A stretch of DNA of 64,000 nt from NCBI GenBank assembly GCA_036250195.1, contig JAVHZZ010000011.1, positions 52,273,311-52,337,310 on the forward strand, read 5' to 3'. This stretch comes from Mixophyes australis (taxonomy: Eukaryota > Chordata > Amphibia > Anura > Limnodynastidae). The translations under genes were made by a program, and so were the position numbers. The notes beneath the pieces were generated by a model that ran no database searches, was not told the origin of the DNA, and saw only the letters and a program-made list of their open reading frames with translations. Below are positions 21,179-33,000 of this stretch, piece after piece. Position 1 is the first letter of the stretch, and each line of letters begins with the position of its first letter.

Positions 21179-24100
21179 TTAATCACCGATGGAATCCACC
21201 ATTACAGAAGTCTCATTATATTGATGTGATTGGCGGGAAAGGCCTTCCTCGTGGAACTTGAAGTTAATTTTTATGAACATCATCTTTTCCACATTTTGAG
21301 GAAGTAGTCTCCTATGCCGATCGCTGGCAAGGTTCCCGGCTGTGCTAAAAACTCTTCCTAGTACACACTGGAGGGTGGGCAGCTTAGGCAGTGCAAAGCG
21401 AGTTGGTATATGAGTCTCCAAATTCCCTTTTTTCCTCCCAGTATGTAAAGAGACTGTCTGATGTGTCTATTTCTATGCTGTCGTAAAAATAATAATTCTC
21501 CACCATCCTTTGCTGACAGTAGGATCAGATGGAGTTATGTTTTTGGTCAATTCTTTTAGACCAGACTAGATGTCAAAATTTGGTGCTGAGTCATCTGCAT
21601 CAGCCCTGGGTCTCTTGGGAAAGCTAAGTTTTTTCCTAGCAGCAGTTGAGTGAAAAACTGAAGGAGGAGACACCGTCCTATCATGTAACACTTGAGCTGC
21701 TCACCAGGAGCTCCTTGCATCTCTTCAGATCTGGGTCAGTTGGAAACAAAGAGAAGACATAGGTCTTAAACCGAGGATCAAGCACAGTCGGCAAAATGTA
21801 GTGATCCGGTTTCAAGATTTTGATAACTCTTGGATCCTGGTGAAGCGAATAAAGTACTTGATCTACAAGTCCGACATACTTAGCATAATTGCTTTGTTTT
21901 AATCTCCTCCTTCAGTTTCTCAAGCTGCTTTTCCAAAAGGGTATCACTTGACTCAAGCTGGCAGTGTCTGAACTCACTTCAAAGGTGACTACTTCGAATG
22001 GAGTCCAAGCGGGATAAGCCATGTTGCAATGACATCCCTTAGTTTTTGTAACAGATTGTCAGCTATATGCCACTTAGTGAAGCCGGTAATACACAGAGAA
22101 GCCTGCCTCTGACAAATTTGACGTACTTGGGTAAATGCTGCTGCTGTTCCTGCAGGTGAAGGCGAATCGCCAACCCAGTGGGCTGTCACAGTCACATAAT
22201 CTTTAGTTTGCCCAGTTCCGCTTGTCCACATATCTGCGGTCAAGTGTACAGTGGATAGAATGGCATTTTGTAGCCCAATAGGTAAATTTTTACGAACCGT
22301 TTGGTAGAGGTGAGGAATAGCTTTTCTACTGAAAAGGTGTTGTGATGGAATTTCGTAACGAGGACACAAAAGCTCAAGTAACTGTCTAAAACCATCTGCA
22401 TGAATAGTGGATATTGGACGCAGATCTAATACTAGCATAGTTGCCATGGCGCCTGTGATCCTCTTTGCAACTAGGTGACAGCTTTCATACTTTATTCCTC
22501 TTGCAAAGGATTATTTAACAGTCAACTGTTGTAAACTACTAGTAGTCTTTTTCTTGATCTGCTTATGGGATGAAGATTCACCCCCAGCAGCAGCAGCAGC
22601 AGCAGCAGTGGGACTAACACTCAAGAATTCTTCTAAGGAATCCAGGATAGTGAAGAAGTCATCTAGCCTTAGCAACTTAGATGCAGGACTAACTCTAATC
22701 GCTACTGAGTATATTGATGAGTATGGTGTTATGGGTGTAGATTGCAGGTGTCGGGATGTTGGTGAGAGAAGGGTCCTAGCTGATGATGGACTGCTTGTTG
22801 TTATTTTTTAGCATAAGTTTCTGATTTTCCCAACAGCTTGCCATGAACTCACTTTAAATGGCGTAACATGGATGAAGTTCCTAGATGTTTAAGGTCCCTA
22901 CCTCGACTGACTAAGGCTTTACATACGCTACAAATGACTAAACAACTGCTGTCAGGATTTGGGTAGAAATAATTTCACACATAAGAAGTGGATTTTTTGG
23001 TCTTATGTCCAGGTATGACAATGGCCTTCTTCTTATCACGTGACAAAACTGTTTCCACCGGTGCAGGACTTACACAAACAACATCATCCTCATCAACATC
23101 CTCATTAGTGCCCTCGTCGGCTACACAAATATCTCCCTTATCCTGTTGCAATTCCAAAGTGGCATCCTCAATTGGTGTATCACCAGCTACACTTTGGCTG
23201 TTCAGGCACACATCGGCTGAAATGCTGAAAGGGGCCTTCTTTATAGGTACACTGTCAGAATGGTCACGATTACACATAGCACTCGTGGATAGACTCTCCT
23301 CAGGGATTTGTCTCATTTCTGAATTTGAACATACATTTTCCTCTAATGCCTTACTGTTTTCTTCCAGCTCGGGTTTTACACGTAAAAGTATTTGGACACT
23401 ACTTTTGGAGACAGAATGACAAGGTCTTGCTTGGTCACGACTGAACTTACAAGAAGATGCCTGAGTGAAAGTTGCAGAACTTGCACTCATAGAGAAAGGT
23501 GAAGGCCTCATTCTTTCTTTGCCACTGCATGTGTGTCACGTAACTAAGGACTAATGGAGTTGCTTAATGGTTTCTGCGCCACTCAGCAATGAGGTGCGGA
23601 GTCTAACGTGTCCCAGGTCTTTGCCAGGGACCCCCGCAAGGGAGTATCGACTTTGGTGCGGGAAACACGCAGGTCACGGTCCTCAGAGAGAGCAACCAGT
23701 GAAGAGTAGATTGAAGAGGTGTCAGGCGGTCCGGGTCAAGCCGAGCGAGCAAGTGGCACCAGAAAGGAGAATCCGTAAACGAGGTCAGTAACGTAGCCGG
23801 TTCAAATACATGGAACACTGGAGACTGGAACATAGGTCAATAACATACCCGGGTCATACACAAGGAGCACTGGAAGACTGGGGAATAGGTTATTATGTAG
23901 CCGGGTCATACACTGGATGGCACAAGGAGAATATATCACAAGGAGAGCTGAAGCAATGGGGTCTCAATACTCTGGCACTCATTAGGTGCCAGAGCCAGAT
24001 ATTTATAGGAGAGGGGGCAGACCTAACTATCGGCAGTGGTAACGCTGAACACCACCGCCGGAATCTGTCAATAGCGTCCCGTTGCTTAGCAACGGGACGC

Positions 24101-24453
24101 ACCACCGACATGAGGCAGGAAGTGCGTCTGGTTGTCTGGCAACCAGACGCTTGCGGCCGGAAGCAGGCGCACATCCCTGTGCAGGGGACGCAGCACGGGG
24201 ACAGCACCTGACAGCGTGTAGAATGGCATGTTGGCAATTTCATTTTTTTCTGCAGTTAACTTTGCCTGCATTACATGTCTTTTTTTCTTGACCAACGTAA
24301 AAGGTGTTTTTTTACATTTAAGTTTCCCTGACTTAAAAACACTATGCACTTTTACATAGGTTTTACCAGATGACGCAGAGGGATTACTATCATGACTAGT
24401 GTCAGCAGCTGCTTGGTGCTCCTGCTCTTCTCTGTACTGCTGTGAATCCATTT
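21179..24453 (-). pseudogene. BED zinc-finger hAT transposase, broken (split by a solo LTR)
   Basis: Reading the minus strand from an ATG at about 24453 (MDSQQYREEQ), a Lys-rich N-terminal part ends at MPFYT, where the solo LTR is inserted. The next piece, 23511-22975, is acidic and Ser-rich. It runs into a BED finger at about 22975-22830: CSVC, SRGRDLKHLGTSSMLRHLK, then H. Stop codons replace a residue before NYF and one between LK and VH of the finger. At 22447-21989 comes the hAT core (LTADMWTSG, TVTAHWV, HIADNLLQKLRD). At 21421-21179 the C-terminal dimerisation motif follows (RVFSTAGNLASDRHRRLLPQ, NVEKMMFIKINF). A CAG repeat interrupts the region near 22587. Such enzymes bind the transposon ends and cut and paste it. 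It cannot be functional. Confidence 0.88.
23532..24213 (-). repeat. Solo gypsy LTR inserted in the hAT transposase
   Basis: A 682-bp CpG-rich block with ends TGTGTCACG and CCTGACA interrupts the hAT reading frame just after MPFYT. GCATG (23527-23531) and GCGTG (24214-24218) fit a 5-bp target duplication with one CpG-type change. On the minus strand it has TATAAAT at 24007-24001 and TGCC 31 nt from the box, within the stem CTCTGGCAC/GTGCCAGAG. The downstream pyrimidine-rich sequence resembles gypsy LTRs. No internal region remains, so LTR-LTR recombination is inferred. Confidence 0.75.
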
Positions 24454-25020
24454 TGATAACATCGAACACTTTGACTGCAAATTCAGAAGAAAAGCTTGCC
24501 AGGCCTAGTATTTGTACTTCAGCAATGACAATTAGCAATGGAGCTCTTCATGTGTAACCTATATAACATATACAATTTGACTGCAAAGTCATAAGTAAAG
24601 TCTTCCAGGCCTAGTATTTGTATTTCAGTAATGATAATTAGCAATGGAGCTCTTCTCTTTGTGTTTAACCTATATAACAACGTAGAATTTGACTGCAAAG
24701 TCAGAAGAAAAGCCTGCCAGGACTAGTATTTTTATTTCAGCAATGACAATTAACAATGGAGAGCTCCTCTTTGTGTGTAACCTATATAACACTGTACAAT
24801 TTGACTGCAAAGTCAGAAGGAAAGCCTGCCAGGACTAGTATTTGTATTTCAGCAATGACAATTAGCAATAGAGCAATGGAGCTCTCCTCTTTGTGTGTTA
24901 TCTATATACCTCTATACATTACGGGACTGCAAATATAGAAGACCGAGCCTGCCCTATTAATTCTATTTCAACGATGACAATTAGCAATGGAGCAATGGAG
25001 CTCTCCTGAATGTCACTTTA
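24430..25020 (-). repeat. Tandem repeat of about 106-122 bp in the hAT 5' region
   Basis: The phrase TTTGACTGCAAA...GCCAGG.CTAGTATTTGTATTTCAG.AATGA.AATTAGCAATGGAGCTC recurs about five times, with starts at roughly 24471, 24577, 24689, 24801 and 24923. The array lies upstream of the transposase start, so it may be a subterminal or promoter array. The innermost copy overlaps the first codons of an upstream-extended frame, so the ATG at 24453 is the more likely start. Confidence 0.8.
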
Positions 25021-25318
25021 GACTTTGAAGAACACTGCTACCCCCCTCCTTCTTCTATTCTACCTATGTTGCTGCCCAACTGCTCTACAGACTGTGCAAC
25101 CCCTTCTGTGTCCCTCTGTGAAATGGCGCTGGATCTCGCCGTGGAGGGCGTTACTTATAGAATACAATACTCGCGAGATCCGCAATCCGACATCGTAGCG
25201 ATGACGTTTTGCCTCGTTTTCAATTCCGACAAAGAGCGAAATTACCGAGCCGGCTTGGTACTCAGATCTGCTATGTTAGTTTCTTGGGGAACCAAGCCTG
25301 AGCATCTCTAATTTGGAC

Positions 25319-25787
25319 CAGAGGAATCTGGAGCATGGAAACAAAGAAAGGTAAAATAAACATCATTCATATTAAAGCCTACGATAAATGCACCTTGAAT
25401 CCCACTGATGCAAGGTAGCAATGCCAAACTCTGTTGTAATATATATGTATGTTGCTTGCTATCATATTATGTTATTGTTCATCTGCAGTTTCTGTAGCCT
25501 GTAAATTCTAGTTTGGTATTTCAGTCTCTATAGCTGCATTTATTTGGTGTAGTGAATATACAGAGCCATTTAATTTACCACTATTTACTGTATTATGTAT
25601 CTAACAAAGAAGCATTGATGTAATGTAGATAGAATAAACAATGTTCAGTGCTGAGAAGCAAGCAACTGTCTGTGATTTTTGAGGTACTTGTTGTGGGGGT
25701 GATCCAAAAAAGATCAGAGCACAGCATACAGAAATCACCTTTCTCCCTGATGCCTACTGTAGATACAGGAAATGAATTAGAGAACTG
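25319..25787. other. Gene-free spacer
   Basis: AT-rich, with no recognised feature. It separates the hAT element from the second Tc1. Confidence 0.5.
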
Positions 25788-25789
25788 TA

Positions 25790-26974
25790 CAGTCATGAAC
25801 AAACATTTTGAGAATGACACAGGTATTGGTTTTTACAAAGTTTGCTGCTTCAATGTTTTTAGAACTTTTTGTCAGATGTTGCTATGGTATACTGAAGTAA
25901 AATCACAAGCATTTCATAAGTGTCAAAGGCTTTTATTGACAGTTACATTAAGTTTATGCAAAGATTCAATATTTGCAGTGATGACCATTCTTTTTGAAGA
26001 CCTCTGCAATTTACCCTGGCATCCTGTCAATCAACTTCTGGGCCACATACTGACTGATGGCCGCTTATTCTTGCCTAATCAATGCTTGGAATGATGGTAG
26101 CGCTCACCTTTGTATCTCTGGACAAGCATTTATCCAAATGCCCTAAACAATCTGAAAGGGGATTCATCAGAGAAAATTATTTTACTCCAGTCATCAGCAG
26201 TCCAATCCCTGTACATTTTGAATAATATCAATGTGTCCCTGATGTTTTTCCTGAAGAGAAGGGGCTTCTGTGCTGGTCTTCTTGAGACAATGCCGTCCTC
26301 CAAAGTCTTCCCCTCACTGTGCGTGCAGATGCACTCACACCTGCCTGCTGCCATTCCTGAGCAAGCTCTGCACTGGTGGTGACCCGAACCTGCAGCTGAA
26401 TCAACTTTAGGAGACAGTCCTGGTTCTTGCTCGACGTTCTTGGGTGCCCTGAAGCCTTCCACATTAGTATTGAACCTCTATCCTTAAAGTTCTTGATGAC
26501 CTAATAAATGGGTGATTTAGTTGCAATCTTACTAGCAGCAATATCCTTGTCCGTGAAGCTCATTTTGTGCAAAGCATTGATGACTGCACATGTTTCCTTG
26601 TAGATAACAATGGTTAACAAAGTAAGAACAATGATTTCAAGCACCACCCTCCTTTTAAAGCTTCCAGTCTGTTATTTTAACTCAATCAGCATGACAGAGT
26701 GATCTCCACCCTCCAACACTCTCACCTGTGTTAACCAGAGAATCACTGACCTGATGTCAGCTGATCCTTTTGTGGTAGGGCTGAAATGCAGTAGAAATGT
26801 TGTTTTTCTGATAAAGTTCATTGTCAAGGCAAAGAGGGACTTTGAAATTAATTGCAATTCATCTGATCACTCATGACATTCTGGAATATATGAAAATGCC
26901 ATCATAAAAACTGAGGCAGCAGACTTTGTGAAAAATAATATTTGTGTCATTCTCAAAACTTTTGGCTATGACTG
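25790..26974 (-). mobile_element. Internally deleted Tc1 transposon (Tc1-B)
   Basis: It has the same ends as Tc1-A (CAGTCATGAACAAACATTTT; ...TTTGGCTATGACTG), and TA flanks both sides (25788-25789, 26975-26976). About 370 bp present in Tc1-A between ATCAATGCTTGGA and ATGATGGTAGCGCTCACC is missing at about 26091. Confidence 0.9.
26110..26860 (-). pseudogene. Tc1 transposase remnant lacking the catalytic end
   Basis: Minus-strand frames at 26462-26130 keep the linker and first catalytic part (AEEW-like start, VSRRPAQKPLLFRK, WTADDWSKIIFSDESPF). The segment with QHDGAPC and NSIENLW is deleted, so the second aspartate and the glutamate are gone. The frame also has shifts (two overlapping frames at 26464-26228 and 26462-26130). 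It is related to the enzyme relic at 6700-7880 and is clearly non-functional. Confidence 0.85.
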
Positions 26975-26976
26975 TA

Positions 26977-28146
26977 CAAGATAGAAGGAACGTCTGCAGC
27001 TGGAATTTACAGCAATTTTCCTAATGCAAGCAAAATAATTAAAAGTCAAAATGCAAAAAGAGCATTCTCGCCAAGAAAATTTGAACTGGTGGGAAGCACA
27101 TCCAGAAGAACAAGCAAATGGCATTATAGCACACCTTCCAGTGCAAATGCCAAATGGAAAGCTATATAAAAGGAAAAAAATGAAGGAAATTTTATATGTT
27201 TATATCAGTAGAGCACTGTATGGAGCCCTTGATGTCCTGTAAGATGATATCAAAAGTGGGGCTGCTTTGAGGTCCACAGTGTTGTTGTTTAGGATGAGGA
27301 GTAGGAATATGTACTGTGAAAGGGTATGAAAATATAAATGCTATAATGAGGTTTATAAGAATGGGTAAGAAGAATATTCTAGCAAAATAAAATGAAAGAA
27401 TTGGAAAATGTGGTTTGTCAAGAAAAAAACCAGAGAGAAATAAAGTAAAAAATAAAGAAGCTCAAGGAAAAAGAGAAGAAAATAGAAGACTAAGTAAAAA
27501 TGTAATAAAGTAAAAAAGTAAAAAAGAGAGACGGGGAGGGATTACGGTGCAGTGTATAAGAGTGTTGTAAATGTAAGTTCATGGAAAAAAATCTTATGAA
27601 AAAGAAAACTTTCTAAATTCATGTAACATACTGTATTTGCTACATTCGGCCTTGTGGACTGTTTGTGGTGTCTTTATATATAAACAAGAATAAAAACAAA
27701 AAAGAAATCTTAGATAAATCAGATGGTGAAAGTGTAAAAGGATTTTGGACTGTAGATCCTCAGGAACTGTGAAATGAATGTGAAAGTGAGAGTTAGGAAT
27801 ATTAATATTAAACATTATTACAGCTGTGAGTCGAATAAAAATAGAAAACACAGTATGAATTAATTATGAGAATAAAAATCGTTATTCTGCGCTTTCTGTA
27901 TGTTGACATGATCTTGCTGCCATTCAGGGAATAGGGCAGAGGGCTGCCAACCCTCCAGTAATCATACTAATTACAAAAGAGATCCCAGGGCTCAGGGTAA
28001 TGTATGGAGAAGTGTATAAATATAGATGTAGTGTTTCTAAGAGAGAGGATCTTTCTTGCACAGAATGGGATATATTTACAAACAATATAAACTGATTACT
28101 TTCAAGAACTTTCATAAAAACAAACAGAACAAAATGATGTTGAAGA
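26977..28146. other. Gene-free A/T- and purine-rich stretch
   Basis: A 63-codon frame at 27051-27242 (NLNWWEAHPEEQANGII) shows no domain I can name and is too short to call. The rest is A-rich, low-complexity sequence. Confidence 0.4.
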
Positions 28147-28479
28147 TGATGATGATGATCATCATCATCATCATCACCATTTATTTATATAGCACCAGCA
28201 AATTCCATAGTGCTTTACAATTGTGGACAAACACAGTGATAAAACAATACTGGGAATTACAGACAAAGAGGTAAGAAGGCCCTGCTCTCAAGCTTATAAA
28301 TTATGGGACAATGGGAGTTAGATACATGAGGTTAAGTCAACATATTGCATTTCGGTTTAGCCAGAGTGCATAGGTAAAAAGTGATTTGTATGATATATGA
28401 TCCAGTTACACAGCAATCTTGGTCAGGGGGTCAGAGGGTTGTTGTCTTATGTGAATTGTGTAAAGGGTGATAAGAGGGT

Positions 28480-29660
28480 GTCTGATGAATACTATAAGTT
28501 TGCCTAAAGAGGTGGGTTTTCAGAAAACGCTTGAAGGTTTGTTGACCAGAGGAAAGTCTCATTGCGCAAGGGGGGGAACTCTACAGAGTTGGTGCAGTTT
28601 GAAAAAAGTCCTAAAAACGGGAGCAAGAGTGGATGAGAGATGCAAATCAAATGCAGAATGGAGTTGTTGAGTTGGGAGATATTTTGAGACAATTGAGGAG
28701 ATGTACGTTGGTGCAGCTTTGTTGATGGTCTTTTAGGTTAGTAAAAGTATTTTATGTTGGATTCGGTAAAAAGCAGGCAACCAATGTAAAACTGACATAG
28801 TGGTTCAGCAGAGGAAGAACAATTTGCAAAGAAAATCAATCTAGCCGCTGCATGCAAAACAGATTGTAGGGGGGAAAGTCTAATTTGGGGAAGAAACGTA
28901 AGTAAAAATTGTAATGGTCAATGCAGGAGATGATGAGTGCATAAATTTAAGTTTTGGTAGTGCCTTGAGTGAGATATGTGAGTATTCTGGAAATGTTTTT
29001 TAAATTTATGTAACATAATTTAAATATTGAGTCAATGTGGAGAATAAAGGATAATTCTGAACCAAGAATCACACCTAGGCAGTGAGCTTGCAGGGTTGGA
29101 TTTATGGGCATGTTGTCAACAGAAATAGAAATGTCAGGTAGGTAACTTCTGTTGGTGGCTGGGAATATTTTTAACTGTTTTTGAAACATTGACTTTGAGT
29201 TGGCAAGTGGACAACCCAGATGAAGTGACAGAAAGACAGTCAGTAACACGGGACAACACAGATGGTGAGAGATCAGGAGAGAATAGATAAATTTGAGTAT
29301 CATCCGTATAGAGATGATGATCATCATCATCATCTATTTATTTATATAGTGCCAATAATTCCGCAATGCTGTACAGAGAACTCACTCGCATCAGTTCCTG
29401 CCCCACTGGAGCTCACAATCTAAATCCCCTAACATACACTCATACAGACCAAGAGAGATTAAGGGCATTTTAATAGTAACCAAGATGATACTGAAATCTA
29501 AAGGAGCTTATTAGTTTTCCTAGAGAAGTGGTATATAAAGAGAACAGCAGATGATCTAGTACTGAGCATTGTGATACTCCAACTGTTAAAGGAAGCAGAG
29601 CAGAATAGATCCAGAGAATTTAACACTGTAATAGTGATTAGAAAGGTAGGAAGAGAACCA
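28480..29660 (-). pseudogene. L2 reverse transcriptase 3' half, decayed
   Basis: On the minus strand the order of motifs is that of L2/CR1 ORF2. A decayed VPQGSVLGPLLF-type motif lies near 29590 ([15 protein letters not shown]). The catalytic box is LYTDDTQIY near 29300, directly beside the nested SINE. CLGVILGSELSF and the thumb follow (frame at 29333-28947), then FKRFLKTHLFRQTYS near 28510, where these proteins end. The catalytic box is YTDD. Stops and shifts separate the parts. The enzyme would nick DNA and copy the LINE RNA. Confidence 0.8.
29319..29482 (-). mobile_element. L2-tail SINE nested in L2-A
   Basis: 164 bp beginning GATCATCATC, then ATTTATTTATATAGTGCC, CAGAGAACTCACTC and CCACTGGAGCTCACAATC. 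It is flanked by the perfect 7-bp repeat AGATGAT (29312-29318, 29483-29489). Removing it restores a continuous L2 reading (FQYH joined to LYTDD). It is probably a non-autonomous unit using the L2 3' end. Confidence 0.85.
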
Positions 29661-29666
29661 GGACAG

Positions 29667-30076
29667 AACCACATATGTATAGGAGTCCGCCGACGCGCGT
29701 TTCGCTAGTAGCTTTATCTTTTGCCTTGATAAAGCTACTAGCGAAACGCGCGCCGGCGGACGCTGCGTTCACTGCTTGTGTTGTCATAAATAATATATTA
29801 TGAACTTGGTACATGTATAGCCAGTCTACAGATCCTTAAACCCATTAGTTTATACATGCAATCTCCGTTAGGTTCCTACAGCTCCTTACAAATTATGCTA
29901 TTATACTAACGAGAACCTAGAATTGGCTGACCTCAGAAAGCTATTAAACTTCCTACCAGTGGACAGTGTGTATGTTAATGAGTTTAGAGGGCTGAGTTCA
30001 GCAATAGATAACTAATGTAACACATCAGGAAGGGGAATGTGTGTACACCAAAGAACTCCTATACATATGTGGTTCA
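29667..30076. repeat. Foldback locus with nested palindromes
   Basis: GAACCACATATGTATAGGAG at 29667 reappears inverted at about 30057-30076, enclosing about 370 bp. Inside, 29684-29761 is a nearly perfect hairpin of two arms of about 34 bases. Each arm carries CGCGTTTCGCTAGTAGC or its inverse, and the centre is TTTTGCC. The motif matches those of the Penelope elements, so this is probably a rearranged Penelope arm. Confidence 0.75.
29725..29761 (+). ncRNA. Hammerhead-like half in a palindrome
   Basis: CTTGATAAAGC, ACT, AGCGAAACGCGCGCC reads like a hammerhead core in which CUGAUGA is altered. GCT/AGC would form stem II, and GAAA and CGCG follow. A mirror copy lies on the minus strand at 29684-29720. 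Probably a relic. Confidence 0.4.
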
Positions 30077-33000
30077 GAAGTCAGTAACTCAGACCCAATC
30101 ACACTCATTTATATGGGGTTTAAGTAGATCTGAACAGTGCTTCTGTAATCTCCCAGAATCCATTTGTGTATTAACACATGCAAATTAGTCTGGCAGTTTT
30201 AATTAACGTCTGTCTATAGATTTCTATGCTGCCTGTGCGAGTGTGAACAGCTATTTGTGTTCCCCATAATTCATTGTGGCAATATTCACTATTGATTTAT
30301 TTCAATGATTGGGACTATCAGATAATGACACAGTATTGCTGTCCAAAAGGCTCTCACACGTACATATGATTGATTAATCACACATGTGCTAGCAAGCGTG
30401 TAATTACATGAGTCACATGCTATTTGTGTATCATGATTAAATAGCATTTACTTATACTCCAGTTCATAATGAATATTTGAATCTATTTGTGAGGGATCTA
30501 CTAAAATTGATTATATACAATGATTACAAGATCCACTATATATGAGGATTCCAATAAAATATTATTTCATTATTTATGACCTGTTCCTATGGCCAAATAT
30601 ATGGTACTTAATAATATTTTTGTCAGCAGTGACGCGGCTTGACAATTATTATTGTCTATTTTATCAGTTTATTTTTATTCTCAATTCTACTCCATAAACA
30701 TATTTTAATATTTCGCTATTAGAGTTTTAGTTTATTCAATAAAGTTATATTTAACAGTAATTTTCTGAAAATTTCTGGTCCATTCGAGTGCCCCTTAGGA
30801 TCATCTTTTTCTTTCTATTTTGTGGTCATCAATACTTATGATCGGGTGCACCCTTCCCATATGAGGATAGATAATATTATCCCAGCTTCATTAGCATATT
30901 TATCATAGAGGAAGTGTAATGGACCACCTAGTGCGGTCTTTCCTTTTTTAGTGCTACGATCTTTGGAATAGAGGAAACTTTGCACATAACTCCAAGGAAG
31001 CGAAGTTCTGATTCCACAGTTTCTGAAGGTTTCATGCATTGTGCTGCTTGTCCAGGCTTGTTTGCAAGAAAATACCTGTTTCGATAAATGAAGTTACTTG
31101 TACTGTCTAAAAGCATCCTCCTTTGAAACATTGCCAGAATTAACCTTTTTCAGGACATTACTAAAACCCTTAGACATTCTTTCATTATTTTTCTTCTTAT
31201 TACTGCAAGCTCCTCCTATCTGGCCTTCACCTCACCCATCTATCCTGCTCCTAATATGAAATGAGTTTTGTTACATCTAGTGACTTTTGTTTGCATCTAT
31301 AAGGACTTAATATACCGCAATGATTTATGACAGATGTTTTAGAACTGCAGAATACCATTTTGATTTCCAAAATTATCTATGCTGATGCTTCTAGAATACA
31401 ACTGTGGGGACTAATTCTTTCATATAAGTGTCTTTTTTTAGGCTATATCTCCTTCCTATAGTTTTTTCCAATTTGCTTATTAGGTAGTATATACCTGTCT
31501 AATTAGGATACATGCTTCAATACTTATTAACTGCTATTTTATATAAATTGTATGAAAAGTGTATAATTATTGTTGAAAGTATTTCGATTTTGTTTAAATT
31601 TCAATTTAATTTTATATTGAACTGTTGGTGCTGTTTTTTTAAATTTGACTATCTTATATGTAAATAAAACATTTTATATATGGATTCCTCATCAGCCTGA
31701 CTAATAAAAATAGTTTTATTTAAATATTTTATCTTTTTATTTTAGCTTTGACCTCTTTTGTTTATGTCTCAGTATTACACTCTCCCTCTAGATTGTAAAG
31801 TACTAAAAGCAGGGCCATGCTACCTGTATCATATCTGTTTCTATGTTTGATTTTTTTTATACTGATTGTCTAGGACTGACAAATTTTGTGGTGCCTTTTA
31901 AACAAATAAAAGATATGCTTTATTTCAAAGGAGTAAGATGTAATATATTTAAATGTAGCACACACTCTTTGTGGCTGACGCAGGGTTGTTTGCAAAATGG
32001 GAGCAAATTGGTCTAAACTGATCAGCAAAAAATAATGTATTTCTATCAATATGCAGAGCTGTAAGACAAGTCATCATCATCAGCAAGTATTTGCACCTGC
32101 CCTACTAGGCCTTCATTATTACGCTCATCCCCACACCCATCCGGCTCCTCCAGACGCAGGATGGTATGAGTGCCAGAATTACGCACGTCTGTGTGATGAT
32201 TATGTGTTATTGTTATTTTCCCTTAATATTCAGATATGACAATGTATATTGTATGTAACCTTGTAATATAATCTCAACATGTGCTTTGCTAAATGACATG
32301 AGTCATGAGTCTGAACCAATGCAAGTGTCAAAAAGTGTCAAAAATCTTTTCAAATTAGCCAGACCCAGGCACAGATAATAATCTCTAAAGAGTTTTTTTG
32401 TATGCAGAGGATGTGGACCTGACCAGTCACGAGCAGAGTTGAGAACTCAGGCCCTGTGAAATTTTCCAGATCTTACTTCAAAATCCCTAAATCACTTCGA
32501 AAGCCCTGTGACATTCTGGAATTTAGTCTGTCCTGATTGACAGTAAACCTCCAAAGATGGGGGTGAGAACTATGTGAAAAAAGGTTTAAAATCAATAGCG
32601 TGTGCATTTTCTAAAAGGGGATCTGTCAACAGTGAAAGTGTGCCATCCGTCTCAATGTGTACTCCTCTCATGCTAAGTCTTAACTAGTAGGTTAGTGATT
32701 CTGGTTTTATTTCCTATTTTATGTCTGAAAATCATTTGTGCAACTTATCCTGTATGTCTTGTTATTAACTATTTTTTAATGAATAATATAAATGCAATTT
32801 CCTTACAGCACTTCGCAAACAACTGCTGCAGATATATTCACCATAGACTAAACACCCAAGTCACAATATAAAGCAAAATAAAATAAAATATAAGTAGGTG
32901 AATACTTCTGTGCTGTAATCACACTACAATAGATAAAAAAATAAATATAACAAAATACATAAAAAACTGTGCAAAAAAAATATTTAAATTCAGTGAAAAT

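Larger units (their letters stand above)
20592..25310 (-). mobile_element. BED-type hAT DNA transposon
   Basis: The ends TAAAGATGCTCA and TGAGCATCTCTA are inverted repeats. The flanks ACTTGGAC (20584-20591) and ATTTGGAC (25311-25318) agree at 7 of 8 positions, giving the 8-bp duplication of hAT elements. On the minus strand it holds remnants of a transposase with BED zinc finger and hAT dimerisation domain, and a tandem repeat lies between the gene and the promoter-side end. A solo LTR interrupts it, so the original length was about 4.0 kb. Confidence 0.92.
28147..29668 (-). mobile_element. 5'-truncated L2-type LINE (L2-A)
   Basis: The plus-strand start has GATGATGATC ATCATC repeats, then TTTATTTATATAGCACCAGC, which is the L2 3' end in antisense. 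Read from right to left it carries the 3' half of the L2 reverse transcriptase. A SINE-like insertion at 29319-29482 interrupts it. The 5' end is cut off near 29668, where foldback sequence begins. Confidence 0.85.

Noticed and set aside
23567..24243. CpG-rich block at first taken for a promoter island of a host gene
   Set aside because: It has LTR-like ends, a 5-bp duplication and a TATA/TGCC layout as in the other LTRs, and it interrupts a hAT frame.
27051..27242. 63-codon frame with WWEAHPEEQANG considered as a retroviral or LINE fragment
   Set aside because: Too short, and I cannot match it to any family from motif knowledge. No neighbouring support.
28137..28180. GATGAT and ATCATC runs considered as CRISPR-like or regulatory repeats
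   Set aside because: They are the microsatellite tail of the L2 LINE 3' end.
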